DNA of 11,563 bases from NCBI GenBank assembly GCA_947456845.1, contig CANGUJ010000081.1, forward strand, positions 1 to 11,563. Reading direction: 5' to 3'. The notes under the pieces were generated by a model. That model had not been told where the DNA came from. It was given only the letters and a program-made list of their open reading frames with translations, and ran no database searches. Both the position numbers and the translations under genes were made by a program. The stretch comes from Burkholderiales bacterium (GTDB taxonomy: Bacteria; Pseudomonadota; Gammaproteobacteria; Burkholderiales; JAEUOS01). Position 1 is the first letter of the stretch. Each line of letters starts with the position of its first letter. This document shows positions 5,980 through 11,563 of the stretch, piece by piece.

Positions 5980-6675
5980 GTGAACCGCCGCAACTTCATC
6001 CGTCTGTGTTCGTCCGGCGCCGGCGCCGCCTTAGGCGGCGAAACCGTGCTGGCAACGCCGGTCACCGCAAAGAGTTACACCCGCGCCCGGCTGCTGGATG
6101 CCGGCGGAAAACCCCTGCGGGCCGCCCAGATCACCGCGCGCCGCAACTATGTCTTCTTCTATCCTTTCGTCGGCACGCCCTGTTTTTTGCTGAACCTGGG
6201 CCGGCCGGTAACGGGCGTCAGGGTCCCCGGCGACATGGGCGAATACGCGTGGCCGGGCGGCGCCGGGCCGGCCAGGTCGATCGTCGCCTACTCCGCGATT
6301 TGCTCCCACCAGCTGACCTATCCGACGCGCGACATCAGCTTCATCAGCTTTCGCGCAGGCAAGACCGGCCCGAACAAGCATGCCGACGTCATTCATTGCT
6401 GCTCCGAGCACTCGCAATACGATCCATCCCAGGGCGCCAGGGTGCTGGGCGGCCCGGCACCGCGCCCCCTGGCCGCCATCATGCTCGAACACGACTCTCG
6501 CACCGACGAACTGCACGCGACCGGCACGCTGGGACCGGAAACCTTCAACGAGTTTTTCCGGAAATACGAGTTCCGCCTGGCGATGGAGCATGGCGGCCGC
6601 GCCGCGAGCGACAACAGCGGCAACTGCCGGGTGACCGAACTCGACAACTACTGTCGCCAGCAGGTGCAGTGCTGA
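5980..6675 (+). CDS. Tat-exported Rieske [2Fe-2S] protein, atypical
   Basis: This is a 231-residue predicted periplasmic or membrane-anchored electron carrier. The N-terminus has Asn-Arg-Arg-Asn-Phe-Ile-Arg (2-8) and a short hydrophobic stretch, a twin-arginine signal as used by Rieske proteins folded in the cytoplasm. Cluster ligands are Cys108-x-His110 and Cys141-x2-His144, followed by Ser-Gln-Tyr-Asp, which matches the usual His-Gly-Ser-x-Tyr-Asp. Two points are unusual. The ligand pairs are about 30 residues apart rather than the usual 15-17 of the classical motif. The two extra cysteines that form the loop disulfide in bc1-type Rieske proteins are missing at their expected places, though Cys140, 216, 225 and 231 are present elsewhere. 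The GTG start at 5980 is chosen because it places the Tat motif at the N-terminus; no Shine-Dalgarno is evident. No cytochrome b or c1 gene is adjacent, so it is not part of a petABC operon here. Its partner is unknown. Confidence 0.88.
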   Translation: MNRRNFIRLCSSGAGAALGGETVLATPVTAKSYTRARLLDAGGKPLRAAQITARRNYVFFYPFVGTPCFLLNLGRPVTGVRVPGDMGEYAWPGGAGPARSIVAYSAICSHQLTYPTRDISFISFRAGKTGPNKHADVIHCCSEHSQYDPSQGARVLGGPAPRPLAAIMLEHDSRTDELHATGTLGPETFNEFFRKYEFRLAMEHGGRAASDNSGNCRVTELDNYCRQQVQC

Positions 6676-6703
6676 ATTTCGCCGGCCATCCAAGCCCGAG
6701 CCC

Positions 6704-7417
6704 GTGATCCCCTGGCTGGACGACTGCACGCCTTTTCCGCCGGTTTCAAGGGCGCTCACGGAACCCAACGGTCTGCTCGCGGCGGGTGGCGACCTGTCGC
6801 CGGCGCGGCTCATCGAGGCCTACCGCCGCGGCATTTTCCCCTGGTATTCCGAGCACCAGCCCATCCTTTGGTGGAGTCCCGACCCGCGCATGGTGGTGAT
6901 TCCCGGGGAGTTCTCCCCCAGGCGTTCACTCGTCAAGGTGCTGCGCAATCGCGCCTATGAAATCCGCTGCGACACGGCCTTCGAGCAGGTGGTGCGGGCC
7001 TGCGCGGCGACCCCGCGCAAGGGCCAGGACGGCACCTGGATCACCGACGACGTCATGCGCGGCTATTGCGCCCTGCATGCGGCCGGGCATGCCCATTCGG
7101 TCGAGACCTGGATCGACGGCCGCCTGGCAGTCGGACTCTATGCCATCAATCTCGGCCGCGCCTTCTACGGGGAATCGATGTTCTCGCATGCGCCGGAAGC
7201 ATCAAAAATCGCCTTCGCCCATCTGGCCGGCTTCTTGCACGAAGCGGGTTGTGGCATCATTGATTGCCAAATGAAAACCAGTCATCTCGCCACCCTCGGC
7301 GCGCGTGAAATTCCGCGCAGTCATTTCTCCGCCCTGCTGGCGGAGTTCGCGCATGCCTCCCCCATCACCGGCTGGGCCGCCCTGTCGCGCCGCTGGCATC
7401 CGGTGAGCGCGGCGTGA
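6704..7417 (+). CDS. aat: Leucyl/phenylalanyl-tRNA--protein transferase
   Basis: This enzyme moves Leu or Phe from aminoacyl-tRNA to proteins with N-terminal Lys or Arg, creating N-degrons read by ClpS/ClpAP. The 237-residue length fits the family. Signatures are Glu-Pro-Asn-Gly-Leu-Leu-Ala (20-26), Gly-Gly-Asp-Leu-Ser (28-32), Arg-Gly-Ile-Phe-Pro-Trp-Tyr (42-48), Trp-Trp-Ser-Pro-Asp-Pro-Arg (56-62), Thr-Trp-Ile-Thr (111-114), Gly-His-Ala-His-Ser (128-132), Gly-Glu-Ser-Met-Phe-Ser (156-161) and Ile-Ile-Asp-Cys-Gln (185-189), all as in E. coli Aat. It uses a GTG start at 6704, 28 nt after the Rieske stop. Its stop overlaps the start of bpt by 4 nt (GTGA), so the two are translationally coupled. 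Confidence 0.98.
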   Translation: MIPWLDDCTPFPPVSRALTEPNGLLAAGGDLSPARLIEAYRRGIFPWYSEHQPILWWSPDPRMVVIPGEFSPRRSLVKVLRNRAYEIRCDTAFEQVVRACAATPRKGQDGTWITDDVMRGYCALHAAGHAHSVETWIDGRLAVGLYAINLGRAFYGESMFSHAPEASKIAFAHLAGFLHEAGCGIIDCQMKTSHLATLGAREIPRSHFSALLAEFAHASPITGWAALSRRWHPVSAA

Positions 7418-8157
7418 CCAAGCTCAACGAACTGCCTTTCTCGGTCCTGCAGTTCTACGCGACCGCGCCCTATCCGTGCAGCTATGTGCCGGGCCGCATG
7501 GCGCGTTCGCAGGTGGCTACCCCGTCGCACCTCATCAATGCCGACGCGTACTCCGAACTGGTGCGCGCAGGCTTCCGCCGCAGCGGCATCTTCACCTACC
7601 GGCCGCATTGCGACGGCTGCCGCGAATGCGTGCCCGTGCGCCTGCCCGTCGCCTCGTTTCGGGCCTCCCGCTCGCAGGCGCGCGCCTGGAAGAAACACCA
7701 GGCGCTCAAGCCCGCCGTGACCAGCCTGGGCTACTCGGCCGAACACTACGCGCTTTATCTGCGCTACCAGGCCAGCCGCCATGCCGGCGGGGGCATGGAC
7801 CAGGACAGCCGCGACCAGTACGCCCACTTTCTCCTGCAAAGCCGCATCAACAGCCGCCTCATCAGCTTTCGCGAACCGGGCGCGGCCGCCGGGCAGGAGG
7901 GCGTGCTCAAACTGGTCTCGATCGTCGACGTGCTCAACGACGGGCTGTCTTCCGTGTACACGTTTTTCGAGACCGAGGATGCCAAGGCCAGCTATGGCAC
8001 CTTCAGCATCATGTGGCAGATCGACCAGTGCGTGAAGCTCGGCCTGCCCTACCTCTACCTGGGCTACTGGATCCGCGACAGCCGCAAGATGGCCTACAAG
8101 GCCAAGTTCGCGCCCATCGAAGGCCTGGTCGACGGCGTCTGGCAGCCGCTCGCCTAG
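7414..8157 (+). CDS. bpt: Aspartate/glutamate leucyltransferase (arginyltransferase-like)
   Basis: Bpt attaches Leu from Leu-tRNA to proteins with N-terminal Asp or Glu, so that they enter the bacterial N-degron pathway. The 247-residue protein has the expected N-terminal cysteine region: Pro-Cys22-Ser-Tyr and the cluster Cys66-x2-Cys69-x2-Cys72-Val-Pro-Val-Arg. Further family signatures are Ser-Gly-Ile-Phe-Thr-Tyr-Arg-Pro (57-64), Asp-Val-Leu-Asn-Asp-Gly-Leu-Ser-Ser-Val-Tyr-Thr-Phe (172-184) and Tyr-Leu-Gly-Tyr-Trp-Ile (215-220), followed by Met-Ala-Tyr-Lys-Ala-Lys-Phe. It begins with GTG inside the end of aat. The aat-bpt neighbourhood is a known proteobacterial arrangement, and together the pair covers basic and acidic N-termini. 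No clpS or clpA is in the window. Confidence 0.97.
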   Translation: MTKLNELPFSVLQFYATAPYPCSYVPGRMARSQVATPSHLINADAYSELVRAGFRRSGIFTYRPHCDGCRECVPVRLPVASFRASRSQARAWKKHQALKPAVTSLGYSAEHYALYLRYQASRHAGGGMDQDSRDQYAHFLLQSRINSRLISFREPGAAAGQEGVLKLVSIVDVLNDGLSSVYTFFETEDAKASYGTFSIMWQIDQCVKLGLPYLYLGYWIRDSRKMAYKAKFAPIEGLVDGVWQPLA

Positions 8158-8205
8158 GCGCGGGTACCGGCCGGCGCCGCACCGCGCAGGGTCACGCCTT
8201 CGCAG

Positions 8206-8211
8206 TAAACT
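8206..8211 (+). promoter_or_regulatory. Possible -10 box for the dehydrogenase gene
   Basis: TAAACT at 8206-8211 lies in the 118-nt gap between bpt and the dehydrogenase gene, about 65 nt before its ATG. It matches four of six -10 bases, but no convincing -35 is present 16-18 bp upstream. If real, it would make the three following genes their own transcription unit. Confidence 0.3.
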
Positions 8212-8275
8212 GAATCGCCAACAGGTAGCCGACCCGGTGCGCCTGTCCTCCAATTCGCCCCCGGAAACCATCATC

Positions 8276-9172
8276 ATGAGCAAGCAATACGAAGCCGCGA
8301 CGCCGCGCAAAACCGCCTTCCTCGGTCTGGGTGTCATGGGCTTTCCCATGGCGGGCCACCTCAAGCAGGCAGGGCATGCCGTCACCGTCTATAACCGCAC
8401 GGCCGCCAAGGCGGTCGACTGGGCGGCCAGGCATGGCGGCGGGCATGCCGCTACACCTCGCGCAGCGGCGCAGGAATGCGACATCGTCGCCTGCTGCGTT
8501 GGCAACGACGACGACCTGCGCTCGGTGGTGCTGGGCGAGAACGGCGCCTTTGCAGGCATGAACAAGGGCGCGGTGTTCGTCGACCACACCACCGCCTCGG
8601 CCGACGTGGCGCGGGAGCTGGCCGCCGAGGCGTCACGTCGCGGCCTGCGCTTCATCGACGCACCGGTTTCCGGCGGCCAGGCGGGCGCGGAAAACGGCGT
8701 GCTCACCATCATGTGCGGCGGCGACCCGGCCACCTTCGACGAAATCAAGCCGGTCATCATGGCCTACGGCCGCATGGCTCAATGCCTCGGCCCGGTAGGC
8801 GCCGGACAACTGGCCAAGATGGTCAACCAGATCTGCATCGCGGGACTGGTGCAGGGCCTCGCGGAAGGCGTCAACTTCGGCATGGCCGCAGGACTCGACA
8901 TGAAGCAGGTGCTGGAGGTCATCTCCAAGGGCGCCGCCGGTTCCTGGCAGATGGAAAACCGTGGCAAGACCATGGTCGACGGCAAGTTCGACTTCGGCTT
9001 CGCGGTGGACTGGATGCGCAAGGACCTGGGGTTATGCATCGACGAGGCCAGGCGCAACGGCGCCCCGCTGCCGGTCACGGCCCTGGTGGACCAGTTCTAC
9101 GGCGACGTGCAGCAGATGGGCGGCCGGCGCTACGACACCTCCAGCCTGATCAAGCGCCTGGCGAAGAAATGA
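8276..9172 (+). CDS. Beta-hydroxyacid dehydrogenase (HIBADH/GLYR family), NAD(P)-dependent
   Basis: This 298-residue cytoplasmic oxidoreductase belongs to the 3-hydroxyisobutyrate dehydrogenase / tartronate semialdehyde reductase / 6-phosphogluconate dehydrogenase-related superfamily. The Rossmann motif Gly-Leu-Gly-Val-Met-Gly is at 17-22, and Asn-Arg-Thr (40-42) after the second strand suggests NADPH preference. The substrate loop Asp-Ala-Pro-Val-Ser-Gly-Gly is at 128-134. The catalytic Lys181 lies in Gly-Ala-Gly-Gln-Leu-Ala-Lys-Met-Val-Asn-Gln, with Asn184. The exact substrate cannot be told from motifs. The ATG at 8276 is chosen over the GTG at 8237 because the latter adds only a Ser/Pro-rich stretch. 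GGAA lies about 10 nt upstream. The next gene's ATG begins 1 nt after this stop, so the two are tightly coupled, suggesting one catabolic pathway for a hydroxy acid or sugar acid. Confidence 0.93.
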   Translation: MSKQYEAATPRKTAFLGLGVMGFPMAGHLKQAGHAVTVYNRTAAKAVDWAARHGGGHAATPRAAAQECDIVACCVGNDDDLRSVVLGENGAFAGMNKGAVFVDHTTASADVARELAAEASRRGLRFIDAPVSGGQAGAENGVLTIMCGGDPATFDEIKPVIMAYGRMAQCLGPVGAGQLAKMVNQICIAGLVQGLAEGVNFGMAAGLDMKQVLEVISKGAAGSWQMENRGKTMVDGKFDFGFAVDWMRKDLGLCIDEARRNGAPLPVTALVDQFYGDVQQMGGRRYDTSSLIKRLAKK

Positions 9173-9173
9173 C

Positions 9174-10328
9174 ATGACAGGCGAGTTCACCATCACCGAT
9201 GTCAAGGCGTATGCCACGTCGTTTCCGTTGCCCAAGGAGGGCAACGTGCGACTGGGCATCGGACGTGCGGTCAAGAAGGATGCCGTGGTCGTCAAGGTGA
9301 CGACCGCCGGTGGGCTGGTGGGCTGGGGCGAATCGCACCATGCCCGCGCGCCCTCGACCATCGCCAGACTCGTCGAGACCACCCTCAGGATGCTGGTGGT
9401 GGGAGAAGACGCCTGCGACGTGCAGGGCATCTGGAGGAAGATCTACATCAAGCAGCTGGCCAGCCACGGGCTGGGCGCAGGCACCGCGATGGCCATGAGC
9501 GGCATCGACATGGCGCTGTGGGACATCCGCGGAAAGGCCACGGGCTGGCCGCTCTACAGGCTACTGGGCGGCAAATCGAGACCGGTGGCCGCCTACGCAG
9601 GCGGCATTTCGCTCGGTTTCCAACCCCCCGCCGAACTGGTCGACGAGGCGCGGACGCACCTCGAAGCGGGCTACAAGGCGGTCAAGCTTCGCCTGGGTGA
9701 CAACCCGAGGGACGACCTTGCCCGCGTCGCCGCGATCCGCAGGGCGTTCGGCGATGAGCTCGTGATCCTCACCGACGCCAACATCGGCTACAGCGTCGCC
9801 GACGCGCGCGCGGTGATGCCGGGACTCGATGCCAGCGGCGTGGCGTGGCTCGAGGAGCCGTTTCCGGCGCATGACTACCGCAGCTACCGCGAAGCCAAGG
9901 CGTTTGGCCGGGTGCCGCTGGCCGCCGGCGAAAACCACTACACCCGCTTCGAGTTCTCGCGCCTGATCGACGAGGGGATCGTCACCATCCTGCAGCCCGA
10001 CCTGTCGAAAACCGGCGGCGTCACGGAGGTCATGAAGATCGCCGCGATGGCCTCTGCGCACAAGCTGCCGGTGCATCCGCATACCTCGATGACGGGCCTC
10101 AACATGGCGGCCTCCATCCACGTGCTCGCTGCGCTCGACGACCCCGGCTACTTCGAGGGCGACGTGTCGAAGAACAACCTGTTTCGCGACACCATGGTCA
10201 GCCCCGCCCCCTATACGGTGGACACCGGCGGCAATGTGCACCCCCTCGAAGGCCCGGGGCTCGGGCTTGAATTCAATGATGACTTCCTCATCGCGCCTCC
10301 GGGCATTGAAGGCCCGAGCTACGTCTAG
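9174..10328 (+). CDS. Mandelate racemase/muconate lactonizing enzyme family protein (enolase superfamily)
   Basis: This 384-residue cytoplasmic enzyme should abstract the proton alpha to a carboxylate, by racemisation, dehydration or cycloisomerisation, using Mg2+. The N-terminal capping domain covers about 1-130 and the barrel the rest. The second-strand catalytic pair reads Lys171-x-Arg173 instead of the more usual Lys-x-Lys. Metal ligands are Asp201 (Thr-Asp-Ala-Asn), Glu227 (Leu-Glu-Glu-Pro) and Glu253 (Gly-Glu-Asn). The sixth/seventh-strand general-base dyad is Asp276 (Gln-Pro-Asp-Leu-Ser-Lys-Thr-Gly-Gly) and His303 (His-Pro-His-Thr-Ser), as in the mandelate racemase subgroup. That dyad fits acid-sugar dehydratases or mandelate racemase-like enzymes better than muconate cycloisomerases. 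The substrate is unknown. It starts 1 nt after the dehydrogenase stop and is followed 37 nt later by a solute-receptor gene. Confidence 0.93.
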   Translation: MTGEFTITDVKAYATSFPLPKEGNVRLGIGRAVKKDAVVVKVTTAGGLVGWGESHHARAPSTIARLVETTLRMLVVGEDACDVQGIWRKIYIKQLASHGLGAGTAMAMSGIDMALWDIRGKATGWPLYRLLGGKSRPVAAYAGGISLGFQPPAELVDEARTHLEAGYKAVKLRLGDNPRDDLARVAAIRRAFGDELVILTDANIGYSVADARAVMPGLDASGVAWLEEPFPAHDYRSYREAKAFGRVPLAAGENHYTRFEFSRLIDEGIVTILQPDLSKTGGVTEVMKIAAMASAHKLPVHPHTSMTGLNMAASIHVLAALDDPGYFEGDVSKNNLFRDTMVSPAPYTVDTGGNVHPLEGPGLGLEFNDDFLIAPPGIEGPSYV

Positions 10329-10365
10329 CCGGCACACACCACACCGAGAAATGGGAAGAACAGAA

Positions 10366-11352
10366 ATGCGTGATCGCCGGAAACTCGCTGCAAGCCTGGC
10401 CGCCTGGGCCGCAGGCATGTTCGCCGCGCTTGGACCAATGCCGGCGCCGGCCCAATCGTTTCCATCCAAACCGATCAAGATCGTCGTGCCCTTCACGCCC
10501 GGCGCTTTCAACGACACGCTCGGCCGCACCCTGGCGGGCGAGTTTGCCAAGGGGTTTTCCCCCGGGTCCCACGTGGAGAACAAGCCGGGCGCCGGCACCG
10601 TGATCGGCACCGACTTCGTCGCCAAGTCGGCAGCCGACGGCCACACCCTGCTGGTGGTGGCCTTCCCGTTCGCGCTCATCAACAGCCTGCACGCACAGTC
10701 ACGGATCGACGTGACCCGGGACTTCGCCGCGCTCGCCTGGGTGGGCGCCACGCCCAACCTGCTGGTGGTCAACCCGAATTCGCCCTACCGGTCGGTCAAG
10801 GACGTGCTCGCGGCAGCCAGGGCCGCCCCGGGCAAGATTGCCTATGCCTCGACCGGCAACGGCACCTCCAACCACCTTTCGATGGAGCTTTTCAAGACGA
10901 TGGCCGGCGTCGACCTGACGCACATCCCGTACAAGGGCAGCGCGCCCGCCGTCACCGACCTGATCGGCGGGCAGGTCCAGGCCATGTTCGACAACGTGCC
11001 GAACGTGATCCAGCATGTGAAGGCCGGCCGCCTGCGCGCGCTGGCGATCACCACGCCGAAACGCGCGCCCGCCATGCCGGAGATTCCCACCGTCGACGAG
11101 GCCGGCGTACCTGGGTATCAGGTGTCGGTGTGGTTCGGTGTGGTTGCGCCGGCGGCCACGCCTAAGGATGTGGTGGCACGCCTGAATGCGGAGATCAACC
11201 GCGTCATTGCCCTGCCCGATGTGCGCGAACGGTTCAGCCAGTCGGGCATCGACATCGTCGGCGGCGCGCCCGAGATGTTCGACCGGCACATCCGCGAGCA
11301 GGTCGTGACCTGGGCCAAGGTCGTCAAGGACGCCAATATCCGCGCCGACTGA
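10366..11352 (+). CDS. Bug-family tripartite tricarboxylate transporter substrate-binding protein
   Basis: This 328-residue periplasmic receptor has a signal peptide (Arg-rich start, Ala/Leu/Met core, Ala-Pro-Ala-Gln near residue 30) and the Bug/TctC fold. Recognisable stretches are Ile-Lys-Ile-Val-Val-Pro-Phe-Thr-Pro-Gly (37-46), Glu-Asn-Lys-Pro-Gly-Ala-Gly (71-77), Ala-Ala-Asp-Gly-His-Thr-Leu-Leu (89-96) and Pro-Tyr-Lys-Gly-Ser-Ala-Pro-Ala-Val-Thr-Asp-Leu. The ATG at 10366 has GGAAG at 10354-10358, 7 nt upstream; an ATG at 10351 is less well placed. Such receptors bind carboxylates and often occur without TctA/TctB membrane genes, as here, working with permeases elsewhere or as sensors. Its position after the dehydrogenase and enolase-superfamily genes suggests the ligand is their substrate. 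No strong terminator follows. Confidence 0.95.
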   Translation: MRDRRKLAASLAAWAAGMFAALGPMPAPAQSFPSKPIKIVVPFTPGAFNDTLGRTLAGEFAKGFSPGSHVENKPGAGTVIGTDFVAKSAADGHTLLVVAFPFALINSLHAQSRIDVTRDFAALAWVGATPNLLVVNPNSPYRSVKDVLAAARAAPGKIAYASTGNGTSNHLSMELFKTMAGVDLTHIPYKGSAPAVTDLIGGQVQAMFDNVPNVIQHVKAGRLRALAITTPKRAPAMPEIPTVDEAGVPGYQVSVWFGVVAPAATPKDVVARLNAEINRVIALPDVRERFSQSGIDIVGGAPEMFDRHIREQVVTWAKVVKDANIRAD

Positions 11353-11453
11353 TTGCCAGGAACGCCGCTGCGAACGGGCCTGCCCTCGCTTGGCGGTGAA
11401 TGCCCCGCGCCCGCGCGCCGGATGAAGGAGCGCCGCGCCGGCATGCTTGCCCT

Positions 11454-11468
11454 CGGGGCTTCGCCCCG
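11454..11468. other. Short perfect hairpin between receptor gene and glnS
   Basis: CGGGGC (11454-11459) and GCCCCG (11463-11468) pair around a TTC loop. There is no T-run after it, so it is not a standard intrinsic terminator, and it lies just upstream of the glnS -10 box. It may simply be GC-rich background. Confidence 0.35.
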
Positions 11469-11472
11469 GCGG

Positions 11473-11478
11473 TAAAAT
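11473..11478 (+). promoter_or_regulatory. Probable -10 box of the glnS promoter
   Basis: TAAAAT at 11473-11478, in the context GGTAAAATC, matches five of six -10 bases and lies 28 nt before the glnS ATG. The nearest -35-like hexamer, TTGCCC (11447-11452), is 20 bp away, longer than optimal. Confidence 0.5.
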
Positions 11479-11506
11479 CTGCACTGATCCAGCCTTTGTG
11501 CATTCC

Positions 11507-11563
11507 ATGTCCGCCGACAGCCCTGCCAGCAATTTTCTTCGCACCATCATCGACGGCGACCTC
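11507..11563 (+). CDS. glnS: Glutaminyl-tRNA synthetase, N-terminal 19 codons only
   Basis: The frame opens with ATG at 11507 and runs off the window. After a short Ser/Ala/Asp-rich start, residues 9-19 read Asn-Phe-Leu-Arg-Thr-Ile-Ile-Asp-Gly-Asp-Leu. This matches the conserved N-terminus of bacterial GlnRS (Asn-Phe-Ile/Leu-Arg-x-Ile-hydrophobic-x-x-Asp-Leu), just ahead of the catalytic domain. A TAAAAT box precedes it; no Shine-Dalgarno is evident. The call rests on 19 residues but the motif is characteristic. Confidence 0.8.
   Translation, partial: MSADSPASNFLRTIIDGDL

Noticed and set aside
8158..8187. Hairpin GCGCGG/CCGCGC right after the bpt stop as a terminator
   Set aside because: The 6-bp stem has an 18-nt loop and no following T-run; nested short palindromes are expected in this GC content.
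9561..10772. Minus-strand frame of 403 codons opposite the enolase-superfamily and receptor genes
   Set aside because: It crosses two well-supported genes and their junction; antisense shadow of GC-rich codons.

Overview
The window is GC-rich, densely coded DNA from a bacterial chromosome, most likely a betaproteobacterium (Burkholderiales or Rhodocyclales). The basis is the adjacent aat-bpt pair, an orphan Bug-type (tripartite tricarboxylate) solute receptor, GTG starts, -10 boxes of the form TAAAAT/TAAACT, and the start of glnS at the right edge. Genus cannot be read from the sequence alone. No rRNA, tRNA, CRISPR, insertion sequence or prophage gene was seen.

Left part (1-2600). It opens with the 3' part of an uncharacterised nucleotidyltransferase (NTP_transf_5-like), followed by a zinc-ribbon Nudix hydrolase. 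A LysR-type regulator converges on the Nudix gene with a 19-nt tail-to-tail overlap. Just upstream of the LysR start codon lies a perfect 6-bp inverted repeat that overlaps its predicted transcription start.

Middle part (2600-5800). Divergent from the LysR gene is an AT-rich promoter region, then a possible 30-codon hydrophobic small ORF, a hairpin that begins right after its stop codon, and a strong intrinsic terminator. Beyond the terminator are three co-oriented genes. Two are class I methyltransferase-fold proteins with predicted export signals, similar in motif layout to the FAM173/ATPSCKMT lysine methyltransferases. The third is a 12-TM APC-superfamily permease. This cluster is the least explained part of the window: the predicted export of SAM-dependent enzymes is odd, and the upstream architecture looks like an attenuator or an independent small transcript.

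Right part (5800-11563). A Tat-signal Rieske protein with atypical cluster spacing is followed by aat and bpt, the two leucyl/phenylalanyl-type N-degron transferases, overlapping by 4 nt. Next comes a catabolic-looking set: a beta-hydroxyacid dehydrogenase, a mandelate racemase/muconate-lactonising family enzyme and a Bug-type periplasmic receptor, probably for an organic or sugar acid. The window ends in the first 19 codons of glnS.

Most of the right half is familiar. The exported methyltransferase/permease cluster with its leader is the best candidate for something undescribed. All functional assignments come from motifs read by eye; no database search was run.
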